A stretch of 36,727 nucleotides of DNA from Bacteroidaceae bacterium (GTDB lineage: Bacteria > Bacteroidota > Bacteroidia > Bacteroidales > Bacteroidaceae): positions 1-36,727 of the forward strand of contig JAFRNY010000006.1 in the NCBI GenBank assembly GCA_017429945.1, given 5' to 3'. This document shows, in pieces, positions 24,194 through 31,495 of this stretch. A model generated the notes under the pieces. That model did no database searches, had not been told where the DNA came from, and saw only the letters and a program-made list of their open reading frames with translations. The translations under genes and the position numbers were made by a program. Numbering within the stretch: position 1 is the first letter of the stretch; each line of letters starts with the position of its first letter.

Positions 24194-25179
24194 GACACTT
24201 GTCTGCAATCCTCATCCTTGCTGCCATCGCTGCTATGCCCGCATGGGCCCAGCGCCGCGGTCCACGCTACCGCGAGCATGTGCCTACCGACAGCATCATC
24301 CTCAGCGACCCTTGCATCCTGGCCGATTCGGCCACACATAAATATTATATGACAGGCACCGGAGGCTTGCTCTGGACGAGCACCGACCTCCGCTACTGGG
24401 ACGGCCCACGCAACGTCGTAGAGATCGACACAGCCTCGTGGATGGGCCGCCGGCCTCAGATATGGGCCGCAGAGCTCCATCAGTATCGTGGCAAGTACTA
24501 CTATTTTGCCACTTTCACCAACGAATCCATCACCATCGACTCCGTAGCCGGGCGCCGCATTCCCCGTCGTGCCTGCCACGTGCTCGTGAGCGATAAGCCC
24601 GACGGTCCCTATCGCCCGATGACCGATCCCGTCTATCTGCCGGCCTTCAAGCCTACGCTCGACGGCACTCTGTGGGTCGACACCGACGGCCACCCCTACA
24701 TGGTCTATTGCCACGAATGGTTGCAGGCCATCGACGGCACAATTGAGAAGATTCGCCTCACCGACGACCTCTCGGGATCTATAGGCTGGTCGCAGCTGAT
24801 GTTCCGTGCCAGCGAATCGCCATGGAGCCGCAACGACGATGGCACAGGACCAAACTGCGTCACCGACGGGCCTTGGCTCTTCCGCACGCAGACAGGCCGT
24901 CTGGGCATGATATGGACCAGTTGGGTGGGCAAAGACTACACCATGGGCGTGGCCTACAGCCAGAGTGGCACGCTCGATGGGCCGTGGATGCAGGAGCCTA
25001 AGCCCCTTACGCCTCCCAACTACGGTCATGGCATGATCTTCCACGACTGGAAAGGTCGCCTGCTTCTGAGTGTGCATAGCCACGAAGTAGTCAACGGCCG
25101 CTACGTCCGACGCCCACATTTCTTCCTGCTCGACGACGAAGGCGATGAGCTGAAGCTGATAGCTCATTTCCGTCCTTGA
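24190..25179 (+). CDS. Secreted GH43-type glycosidase (five-bladed beta-propeller)
   Basis: A 329-aa protein with a signal peptide (about 1-20) and repeated beta-propeller blades (DPCILADSATHKYYMTGT, IWAAELHQYRGKYYYFATF, DGTLWVDTDGHPYMVYCHEW). Candidate catalytic acids by comparison with GH43 are D40 (base, in LSDP), D158 (in LDGT) and E186 (in GTIEKI). Typical GH43 substrates are arabinans, xylans and other plant polymers, but the substrate here cannot be assigned. The start overlaps the peptidase stop. No polysaccharide-utilization SusC/SusD pair is next to it. Confidence 0.85.
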   Translation: MRHLSAILILAAIAAMPAWAQRRGPRYREHVPTDSIILSDPCILADSATHKYYMTGTGGLLWTSTDLRYWDGPRNVVEIDTASWMGRRPQIWAAELHQYRGKYYYFATFTNESITIDSVAGRRIPRRACHVLVSDKPDGPYRPMTDPVYLPAFKPTLDGTLWVDTDGHPYMVYCHEWLQAIDGTIEKIRLTDDLSGSIGWSQLMFRASESPWSRNDDGTGPNCVTDGPWLFRTQTGRLGMIWTSWVGKDYTMGVAYSQSGTLDGPWMQEPKPLTPPNYGHGMIFHDWKGRLLLSVHSHEVVNGRYVRRPHFFLLDDEGDELKLIAHFRP

Positions 25180-25206
25180 AGCGGGGAGGAGGGTCACATT
25201 CCATAA

Positions 25207-25241
25207 GCATAAAGCATTAAACGTAAAACCTTAAATACAAC
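25207..25241 (+). repeat. Degenerate heptamer array upstream of the CobW gene
   Basis: Five imperfect 7-bp units (GCATAAA, GCATTAA, ACGTAAA, ACCTTAA, ATACAAC) end one base before the ATG at 25243. This is weaker than the other arrays but has the same period. Confidence 0.5.
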
Positions 25242-25242
25242 G

Positions 25243-26514
25243 ATGAACGTAAAATCAATTCCCGTCCTGCTGCTGACGGGTTATCTCGGCAGCGGTAAGA
25301 CAACTCTTCTGAACCGTATTCTAAACAACCGCCGTGGCATTAAGTTCGCCGTAATAGTCAACGATATTGGCGAGGTGAATATCGATGCCGACCTCATAGA
25401 GAAGGGCGGGGTAGTGGGACAGAAGGACGACAGCCTCGTGGCCCTGCAGAACGGTTGCATCTGCTGCACGCTTAAGATGGACCTCATAGAGCAGTTGCGC
25501 GACATCACCCGCCAGCAACGCTTCGACTACATCGTCATTGAGGCCAGCGGAATATGCGAGCCGGCACCGATAGCACAGACTATCTGCTCGATTCCTACGA
25601 TGGGCCTTGAATACGTGCGCGACGGACTGCCCGTGGTGGATTGCATAGCCACGGTGGTCGATGCCCTCCGCATGCGCGATGAGTTCGGCAACGGCGGCGA
25701 TCTGCTGCGACCCGGACTCGAGGAGGACGACATCGAGAACCTCGTGATTCAGCAGATTGAGTTCTGCAATATCATACTTCTTAACAAAGCCTCAGAAGTT
25801 TCGGCCCACGAGCTCGGCCGTATCCGCGAGATTATCCGTGCCATTCAGCCTAAGGCCGAGATTATCGAGTGCGACTATTGCGACATCGACCTCGAGCGCC
25901 TGCTCAACACCCGCATGTTCGATTTCGATAAAGTGGCCACCTCTGCCGCCTGGATAGATGAGATAGAAAACCATCACGGTGACGAGGAAGATGATGATGA
26001 CGAAGAAGATCATCACCATCACCATCATCACGATGATGACGAAGACGAAGATCATGACGATCACCATCATCACGATGATGACGATGAAGATCATCACCAC
26101 AACCATCATCACCACCACCATCACGATGAAGGCGAAGCCGAGGAATATGGCATCGGCACCTTCGTCTACTACCGCCGCGCCCCCTTCCACCTCGGACGCT
26201 TCGACGAGTTCGTGGCGCGCAAGTGGGCAAAGAGCATCATCCGTGCCAAAGGCATCTGTTGGTTTGCCGACGAGCCTGAGACGTGCTATGTCTTCGAGCA
26301 GGCTGGCCGCCAGGTGTCGCTTCGTAATGCCGGTGCGTGGTATGCCACAATGCCTGCCGACGAACTGGCTGCCTTCAAAGCTCAGCACGCCGACCTCGAG
26401 CGCGACTGGGACGAGCGCTACGGCGACCGAATGCAGAAACTCGTGTTCATAGGTCAGCACCTCGACCGCGAAGCCATCACCGCAGCTCTCGACGAGTGTC
26501 TCGTTAAGCCATAG
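25243..26514 (+). CDS. CobW/COG0523 GTPase with very His-rich insert (zinc metallochaperone-like)
   Basis: P-loop GTPase of the CobW/ZNG1 family, 423 aa. The P-loop is GYLGSGKTT (13-21), the family metal site CICC is at 72-75, and the G4-like motif LLNKASEV is near 179. Residues 244-300 are almost entirely His, Asp and Glu, a presumed metal-binding stretch. The C-terminal CobW_C domain follows (FVYYRRAPFHLGRFDEFV, from about 307). COG0523 members deliver zinc, cobalt or other metals; the His-rich run and the His-rich receptor at 5702-8041 in the same window point to zinc, though this is inference. The gene is co-directional with DUF5687 58 bp downstream, without evident functional link. Confidence 0.9.
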   Translation: MNVKSIPVLLLTGYLGSGKTTLLNRILNNRRGIKFAVIVNDIGEVNIDADLIEKGGVVGQKDDSLVALQNGCICCTLKMDLIEQLRDITRQQRFDYIVIEASGICEPAPIAQTICSIPTMGLEYVRDGLPVVDCIATVVDALRMRDEFGNGGDLLRPGLEEDDIENLVIQQIEFCNIILLNKASEVSAHELGRIREIIRAIQPKAEIIECDYCDIDLERLLNTRMFDFDKVATSAAWIDEIENHHGDEEDDDDEEDHHHHHHHDDDEDEDHDDHHHHDDDDEDHHHNHHHHHHHDEGEAEEYGIGTFVYYRRAPFHLGRFDEFVARKWAKSIIRAKGICWFADEPETCYVFEQAGRQVSLRNAGAWYATMPADELAAFKAQHADLERDWDERYGDRMQKLVFIGQHLDREAITAALDECLVKP

Positions 26515-26540
26515 GCTATTTAGCAATTAGCTTGGCTGAT

Positions 26541-26582
26541 TTCAAAGTTCAAAGTTCAAAGTTCCACGTTCAATGTTCAAAG
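26541..26582 (+). repeat. Heptamer array TTCAAAG containing the start of the DUF5687 gene
   Basis: Six 7-bp units (TTCAAAG three times, TTCCACG, TTCAATG, TTCAAAG). The ATG of the next gene at 26573 lies within the fifth unit, so repeat DNA encodes its first codons. Confidence 0.85.
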
Positions 26583-28018
26583 TTCTTTTCCGACTGTGGC
26601 TATCACAGAAACGTAGGTCGTTTTCGTGGCGCACATTCATAGCGGGTGCCATATTGACGCTCTATTTCATAGTGCTCGTTGTAGCCGTTTTCTTCGGTCT
26701 GCGCGAGCAGCTGGCTGCGGCTACGATACCATTCGAGTTAGCGGCCATAGTGCCTGCGCTGGCCGTGAGCCTTGGAATCTCTGATTTAATCATCAAGCTT
26801 CTATGGCGTCGCTCGCCCGTAGAGATGGACGACTACCTGCGCACCCGCCCTATTGGGCAACGCATGTGGGCGCGTTTCATACTCTTCGACACATGCATGG
26901 GATTCCTGCAGTGGATTTTGCCGTGCGGCATAGCTTTCATTGCAGCCTTATTCATGCCGTTGTGGACTGCTCCGTTGGTGTTGCTGCTGGCTTACTCCAT
27001 CTCGGTCGTCAACGCTGTCTTCCAGAACTGCTGGCGCCGTGCACCGGGCAATGAGTGGACGTTGCCTCTTGTGCCGGCCTACATGCTGTGGCTGGTGCTG
27101 ACGTGGGCTGTGGCCATAGGTTGCTTCGTCGTAGTAGGCTTGGCAGGCGACGATCCGTCGACCCCCGTGCAGCAGTCGTCCGTGGTGTGGAGCGTGCTGC
27201 TGTTCTCTGCCCTGCTGCTGTTGGTCAACGGTCTGGCCGTCTATGCTCTGCAGTCGTATTTCTGCCGCCTGCGCAACCACAACGAGGAAGAGCACGCCCC
27301 AGTGGTTGTATCGGCCCGCCAACTGGGTGAGGTGTCGGTGTGGAGCATCGAGTGGACGCAGATTATGCGTAGCAAACGTCTGCGCATGGGTGTCATAGCT
27401 ATGGCTGTGCTGTTCTTGCTCAACACTTACATGCAGCAGTCCTCAACCATCCAGAACGACTTTGGCGGAGTCAACATCATGCTGCTCTTCGGCATAGCCT
27501 TCCCGAGTATTATCGTAGCGCAGTGGGTGCTGGGCGTCGAAGCCAACTACTTCTCAGGCGTATGGACTAAGCCGTGGTCTGTGGAGGGAATCTTGAGGCG
27601 CAAATTCATATTCCTGTGTGGCATGTGCGTCGTCATGGCCCTGCTGATACTGCCCTGTGTGGTGTTTATGGGCATGAACTTCTGGACATGGCTTGCTACG
27701 CTGTTGTTCGGTTGCGGTGTGTTTGTGCTTCCGTTCATGGCCACTTGTCTCTACAGTAGTCGCATGGATATGTTCTCATCGGCGTTCTTCAACTATCAGG
27801 GTGGCAACAAGCAGCTCAACTTCTTCTCGTTCATCATGTTCGTGCCTATGGCAATCTATTTCGCTTCGTACTTCCTACTCCCGCAACCTTGGTCGCACGT
27901 CGTTGTAGGTGGCCTGGGGCTCGTGGCTCTGCTGCTTCATCGGCGCTACATTCATTGGGTAGCCTCGCTTTGGTTCCGCCGTCGCTACGAGATTATGGAG
28001 CGGTGGCTGAGTGAATGA
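26573..28018 (+). CDS. DUF5687 family multispanning membrane protein (ABC-type permease)
   Basis: Integral inner-membrane protein, 481 aa, with roughly ten hydrophobic segments in two halves: about 26-47, 60-80, 108-145, 166-190 and 205-227, then 275-293, 303-322, 346-371, 378-401 and 415-460. Motifs EANYFSGVWTKPWSVEGIL and FFNYQGGNKQL match the DUF5687 family of Bacteroidota. It pairs with the ABC ATPase downstream, so it is most likely the membrane half of an ABC transporter whose substrate is unknown. The start codon lies within a heptamer array; the stop codon is the first element of another (28011-28108). Confidence 0.88.
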   Translation: MFKVLFRLWLSQKRRSFSWRTFIAGAILTLYFIVLVVAVFFGLREQLAAATIPFELAAIVPALAVSLGISDLIIKLLWRRSPVEMDDYLRTRPIGQRMWARFILFDTCMGFLQWILPCGIAFIAALFMPLWTAPLVLLLAYSISVVNAVFQNCWRRAPGNEWTLPLVPAYMLWLVLTWAVAIGCFVVVGLAGDDPSTPVQQSSVVWSVLLFSALLLLVNGLAVYALQSYFCRLRNHNEEEHAPVVVSARQLGEVSVWSIEWTQIMRSKRLRMGVIAMAVLFLLNTYMQQSSTIQNDFGGVNIMLLFGIAFPSIIVAQWVLGVEANYFSGVWTKPWSVEGILRRKFIFLCGMCVVMALLILPCVVFMGMNFWTWLATLLFGCGVFVLPFMATCLYSSRMDMFSSAFFNYQGGNKQLNFFSFIMFVPMAIYFASYFLLPQPWSHVVVGGLGLVALLLHRRYIHWVASLWFRRRYEIMERWLSE

Positions 28019-28108
28019 CGAGTGACAAATGACGAATGACAAATGATGAATGACAAATGACAAATGACGAATGACGAATGACAAATGATGAATGACAAAT
28101 GATGAATG
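28011..28108 (+). repeat. Heptamer array ACRAATG, 14 units
   Basis: Fourteen uninterrupted 7-bp units (mostly ACAAATG, ACGAATG and ATGAATG) in the DUF5687-ABC gap. The first unit overlaps the DUF5687 stop (TGA 28016-28018). Each unit boundary yields ATGA. It matches the array at 1-39 and, in reverse complement, 29641-29745. Confidence 0.97.
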
Positions 28109-28129
28109 ACGGATACATTAAATAAAAGT

Positions 28130-28141
28130 CGCGCATGCGCG
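28130..28141. promoter_or_regulatory. GC palindrome before the ABC ATPase gene
   Basis: CGCGCATGCGCG is a perfect 12-bp palindrome ending 8 bp before the ATG at 28150, in otherwise AT-rich DNA. As RNA it could form a short hairpin next to the start codon or dimerise; as DNA it could be a protein-binding site. Its function is unknown. Confidence 0.45.
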
Positions 28142-28149
28142 GGTAAGAA

Positions 28150-28896
28150 ATGAATATTATAATTGAAGACCTTCAGAAGGTGTATGGCGACAAGGTCGCC
28201 CTCGACATTCCTTCGCTTGAGATTAAGAGTGGCGAACTTGTGGGCTTGGTCGGCAACAACGGTGCCGGCAAGACAACGCTGCTGCGTCTGATCCTCGACC
28301 TTATTAAAGCTACGCGCGGTCGTGTACTATCTGACGGTGTCGACGTCACCGGAGCTGCCGACGGACGTAAGGCTACGTTCACTTCGGCCGACAATATCGC
28401 GTGGAAGCGCTACACGGGCTCGTTCATCGACGGCCGTTTTCTTATTGATTTCTATACGCCCGAGGAGTATTTCACCTTCATCGGTCGCCTCTACGGTCTC
28501 ACGCCGGAGCAGGTGACGGAGCGTCTTGAGACTTATCGCCCGCTCATGCACGATGAGATTCTGGGTACAAAAAAGTATCTGCGCGATTTCTCAGAGGGTA
28601 ATCGCCAGAAGATAGGAATCATCGGTGCTATGATGATTGAACCTAAGGTGCTGCTGTTGGATGAGCCTTTCAACTATCTCGACCCCTCATCGCAGATCGT
28701 CGTGGCACGTATGATAGCCGACATGAATCATCGTCTGGGCACAACTGTCATCATCTCAAGCCACAACCTCTCGTTCGTGGCCGACATCTCATCGCGCATT
28801 CTCCTGCTCGAAAAGGGTAAGCTGATAAAAGACCTGCCCAACTCCGAAGGCTCCGCCATTGCTGAGCTCAACGATTATTTCAACGCTGAGGCGTAA
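28150..28896 (+). CDS. ABC transporter ATPase, partner of DUF5687
   Basis: Nucleotide-binding protein of an ABC transporter, 248 aa. Walker A is GNNGAGKTTLL (about 36-46), the signature segment reads DFSEGNRQKIGI (a variant of LSGGQ), Walker B is VLLLDEPF and the H-loop is ISSHNLS. It acts at the inner membrane with the DUF5687 protein. It lies 131 bp downstream of its partner across the 14-unit heptamer array, so the array is within the likely transcript. Confidence 0.93.
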   Translation: MNIIIEDLQKVYGDKVALDIPSLEIKSGELVGLVGNNGAGKTTLLRLILDLIKATRGRVLSDGVDVTGAADGRKATFTSADNIAWKRYTGSFIDGRFLIDFYTPEEYFTFIGRLYGLTPEQVTERLETYRPLMHDEILGTKKYLRDFSEGNRQKIGIIGAMMIEPKVLLLDEPFNYLDPSSQIVVARMIADMNHRLGTTVIISSHNLSFVADISSRILLLEKGKLIKDLPNSEGSAIAELNDYFNAEA

Positions 28897-28935
28897 TCGC
28901 AGGCCGGGCTGCTCTTGAGCGGCATCCTTGAGGAG

Positions 28936-29643
28936 TTAAAACTCCAGGACCTCTCCACCATCGCTTGCTGCATAACGTTGCAGCAGGCGTTGTATGAAGT
29001 TTGCACATGCGAGCACGTTGGCGCGGTTCCCATCATAGCCGTTGACTATGGTGAGCAGACGTGTAGTGTCGAGCGATAGTTTGGTGCGCTCATGGTCGCT
29101 GGTGGGGGTGCCTATGCCTCCGATAGCATCGCGATAGACGGGCAGTCCGGCTATGTTCAGCGGTCCGCGTCCTATGCCTTCGTAGGGTTCGCCCTCGCGC
29201 CCTATACCTAACACAATGCCTCCAGCCTCTTCGTCGGTTGTCGAAGTGGCTTGGGGCATTACTATTTTGTCGGCATCGAAACCTCCGATGCTATAGCCAT
29301 AGGCTATTGAAGCTAGGTTGATAAGGTCCACGAGAGTGTTTACGCGGTAGAGCTCGTGGCCCTTGAGGGTGCGGCGTATGAGCGCTTCGCCCGAGGGTCG
29401 GTAGCGGCTGGGGTCTTTGCCACAGCGGCGGTAGGTTTCGCGTGTTGCTTCGATGGGTGGCATGGTCTTGATGCTGTCTGGCGTGAAACGTTGGCGATAG
29501 TCATCAAGGAACGCCCCGATCTCTTTCCAAAGTTCAGCGTCGTATTCGCTGTTACATACATTTGCCAAGACAGCGGCTCCCACAAACTGAGGGCACCGCT
29601 GCCGTATCTCATCAGAGACTCGTATGAATGACTTAATCCTCAT
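28936..29643 (-). CDS. B3/B4-domain protein (tRNA-editing-like fold)
   Basis: A 235-aa protein that resembles the stand-alone B3/B4 domain proteins, related to the editing domain of the phenylalanyl-tRNA synthetase beta subunit. Supporting segments are RYRPSGEALIRRTLKGHEL (about 102-120), VNTLVDLINLASIAYGYSIGG (about 123-143) and PVYRDAIGGIGTPTSDHERT. Its cellular role is unproven; deacylation of mischarged tRNA is family inference. I start it at 29643, because residues before MRIKSF come from heptamer repeat DNA; an ATG at 29664 would add MANEKWQ encoded by the array. It is the second gene of a (-) pair with the lipoprotein. Confidence 0.85.
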   Translation of the reverse strand: MRIKSFIRVSDEIRQRCPQFVGAAVLANVCNSEYDAELWKEIGAFLDDYRQRFTPDSIKTMPPIEATRETYRRCGKDPSRYRPSGEALIRRTLKGHELYRVNTLVDLINLASIAYGYSIGGFDADKIVMPQATSTTDEEAGGIVLGIGREGEPYEGIGRGPLNIAGLPVYRDAIGGIGTPTSDHERTKLSLDTTRLLTIVNGYDGNRANVLACANFIQRLLQRYAASDGGEVLEF

Positions 29644-29745
29644 TTGCCATTTTTCATTTGCCATTTGTCATTTGCCATTTGCCATTTGTCATTTGTCATT
29701 TGCCATTCGTCATTCATCGTTCGTCATTTGTCATTTTTCATATTC
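29641..29745 (-). repeat. Heptamer array (CATTTGY on plus strand), 15 units, overlapping both flanking genes
   Basis: Fifteen 7-bp units, read on the minus strand as RCAAATG-type repeats. The array carries the last codons and stop of the lipoprotein gene (29724-29726) and the ATG of the B3/B4 gene (29643). It is the same family as 28011-28108 but in the opposite orientation, again on the coding strand. Confidence 0.95.
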
Positions 29746-30332
29746 ACTCCGCGCACGCCGTGGTAGTCATTCTTTTTGGCAACCACAGAGTCTGTGGCGG
29801 TGGAGTCAGCCGCAGTGGTGGCAGCGCGTGTGGCTTTTACGTAGTAGTAATCGTCGTAGTAGTAATCATCGTAGTAGCCATAGCCGTAGCTGCTCCAGTA
29901 GCGGTCGTAGTTGCGGAGGTTGAAGTGAGTGAGGTTCTCGAGGGAGTAGTAGTCTGCAATATATCCGCTGAAATAGTCGTAGGAGAGGCGGTAGTCCACG
30001 ATGGCGCAGTCGAGTGCGGGATCATCGAAGGTGAGGTAGAGAATGCGGTTGCGCACCTGCCATTTGAAGTACGATGTCACGGCGTGGCGCGAGTAGTAGT
30101 CAACCTGCACGCCCTTTCCGTGGTCGTAGCCCCATCCGGTGTAGAACTCAATCTCCGAGCCTCGTGCGGGCTCTCCGTCGTAGTACATATCCATGTCGCC
30201 AAACCAGTGTCCGCTTACGGCGTTGCCTATCTCATCGTCCTCGTCGAGGCAGCTGGTGAGTGTGAGAGCCGTGGTGAGCATTATGGCTGCCATCCACAGC
30301 AGCTTCTGGAAGTGTGTATTCATTGTCTTCAT
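29724..30332 (-). CDS. Hypothetical lipoprotein with Tyr/Asp-rich tail, probably surface-exposed
   Basis: A 202-aa lipoprotein with a hydrophobic signal (about 10-26) and lipobox LTSC. The acidic run LDEDDE after the cysteine resembles the Bacteroidota surface export signal. The body (about 30-150) is beta-rich with many Tyr and Trp (FGDMDMYYDG, FYTGWGYDHGKG). A stretch at about 152-166 alternates Tyr-rich and Asp pairs (YYDDYYYDDYYY), followed by a Thr/Ala/Asp-rich tail. The final residues MKNDK and the stop are encoded by the heptamer array, so the real ancestral end may have been shorter. ATG codons at 30332 and 30323 are alternatives. No family recognised. Confidence 0.8.
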   Translation of the reverse strand: MKTMNTHFQKLLWMAAIMLTTALTLTSCLDEDDEIGNAVSGHWFGDMDMYYDGEPARGSEIEFYTGWGYDHGKGVQVDYYSRHAVTSYFKWQVRNRILYLTFDDPALDCAIVDYRLSYDYFSGYIADYYSLENLTHFNLRNYDRYWSSYGYGYYDDYYYDDYYYVKATRAATTAADSTATDSVVAKKNDYHGVRGVNMKNDK

Positions 30333-30371
30333 AGTTGTAATGTTTTTATGGTTTGTTGTCTTAACTCACCG

Positions 30372-30379
30372 CAAAGATA
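30372..30379 (-). promoter_or_regulatory. Promoter -7 box of the lipoprotein-B3/B4 pair
   Basis: TATCTTTG on the minus strand, ending 39 bp before the start at 30332. No -33 match is evident. Confidence 0.55.
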
Positions 30380-30461
30380 GGCATAAGTCAGACGTCATCT
30401 ATTGTAGTTTTGCCTAAAAAGCAATGGGGATTTCCCTATTTCGAAGGGGAAAACCATGGTG

Positions 30462-31319
30462 CTATAAGCCTCGAGCCTTGTAAATTAGCTCTTTAGCCTC
30501 GTTGATCTCGCGCATCTTCTTCTCGGCTGCGGCCTTGATGTCCTCGCCGAGCGAAGCCACGCGGTCGGGGTGGTGCTTCACCACCATGCGTTTGTAGGCT
30601 GCGCGCACCTCATCGTCGGTGGCCGTGGGTTCTATCTCGAGCACGGCATAGGCGGCATCGAGTGTCGTGGTGCCAAGATTGAGCATTGAGTTGAGTTCAG
30701 CCTCGTCGAGTCCAAGCTGTGTGGTCACTTCGCGCAGAACTGCTATCTCCTCGCGGGCCACCGTGCCGTCGGCTTTGGCCAACATAGCCAGCAGTTGCAG
30801 CAGTTGCAGGCGCTGCGGACGGTTGAGCACCCTGCGCAGCTGCTGGCATGCCTCTATAATCACTTGGCGGTAAGAGCCCGGGTTCTGCGCCTCCATGCGC
30901 TTCTGCTCCTCGAAGAGCTTTAGCATGATAGCGTTACCCTCGTCCACAGCCGTCTGTCCGAAGTTCTGGCGCAGGAACGTGCGCATTGTTTCCATCTCAG
31001 AGTGCATGATCTTGCCGTCGGCGCGTATGATGTAGCTGGCCAGCGTAAGCATCGAGAAGAGAAAACCGTTGCGTGTGCCGTAGTCCACGTTGTCGCTGCT
31101 GCCCGAAGAGTAGCTGCCGCTGTTGGCATAGCTGCCGCCAGAGCGGGAGTAGCCGTTGCCGCCATAGCCGTTGTAGTCATATTCGCTCTCGTCGGCTATG
31201 AGGCCGTTGTCGTCGGTCAGTTTGTCGAACAAAGCGCCAAGCACGAAGCCTGCCAGCGCACCTATAGGACCGCCTGAGAGCAGTCCCAGGAAGCCGCCTA
31301 TCCATTTAGCTTTTGCCAT
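30462..31319 (-). CDS. TerB-J-domain co-chaperone-like protein (DjlA-like order)
   Basis: A 285-aa protein with a glycine-rich hydrophobic N-terminal segment (about 7-31), a Gly/Ser/Tyr-rich linker (about 45-78), a TerB-like helical domain (about 85-215) and a C-terminal J domain (about 220-285) with the HPD motif at 250-252 (VVKHHPDRV). This order (membrane segment, TerB, J domain) is that of DjlA, a membrane-anchored DnaK co-chaperone; stimulating DnaK is inferred from the HPD motif. I start at MAKAKWIGG (31319); an ATG at 31370 adds residues read through a promoter box. It is monocistronic as far as can be seen. Confidence 0.88.
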   Translation of the reverse strand: MAKAKWIGGFLGLLSGGPIGALAGFVLGALFDKLTDDNGLIADESEYDYNGYGGNGYSRSGGSYANSGSYSSGSSDNVDYGTRNGFLFSMLTLASYIIRADGKIMHSEMETMRTFLRQNFGQTAVDEGNAIMLKLFEEQKRMEAQNPGSYRQVIIEACQQLRRVLNRPQRLQLLQLLAMLAKADGTVAREEIAVLREVTTQLGLDEAELNSMLNLGTTTLDAAYAVLEIEPTATDDEVRAAYKRMVVKHHPDRVASLGEDIKAAAEKKMREINEAKELIYKARGL

Positions 31320-31359
31320 ATTGGGTCTATGGTTTTTTAGTTTATGGTGAATCTTTCTG

Positions 31360-31367
31360 CAAAAATA
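31360..31367 (-). promoter_or_regulatory. Promoter -7 box of the TerB-J gene
   Basis: TATTTTTG on the minus strand, 40 bp before the start at 31319. It fits TAnnTTTG and no -33 element is clear. Confidence 0.45.
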
Positions 31368-31371
31368 CAAT

Positions 31372-31406
31372 AAACTTTGAACTTTAAATATTGAACCGTA
31401 AACTTT
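31372..31406. repeat. Degenerate heptamer array AAACTTT
   Basis: Five imperfect 7-bp units (AAACTTT, GAACTTT, AAATATT, GAACCGT, AAACTTT) in the gap between the divergent TerB-J and fucosidase genes. Confidence 0.55.
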
Positions 31407-31457
31407 TTTTATCAGCCCTTATATTTTTCTCTTTTCTCTTTAAATTTTTCTCTCATT

Positions 31458-31490
31458 TTTGCGGACGTCTGCAAAAATGCATTATCTTTG
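31458..31490 (+). promoter_or_regulatory. Promoter of the fucosidase gene, near-leaderless
   Basis: TTTG (31458-31461) and TATCTTTG (31483-31490) are spaced 21 bp, a good Bacteroides-type promoter. The -7 box ends only 5 bp before the ATG at 31496, so the transcript would have almost no leader. Confidence 0.75.
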
Positions 31491-31495
31491 CCCGC

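Noticed and set aside
19889-25179. Polysaccharide utilization locus around the GH43-type gene
   Set aside because: No SusC/SusD pair, regulator or second glycosidase set is adjacent.
31391-31495. Upstream extension of the fucosidase gene
   Set aside because: It crosses the promoter and destroys the N-terminal signal peptide.
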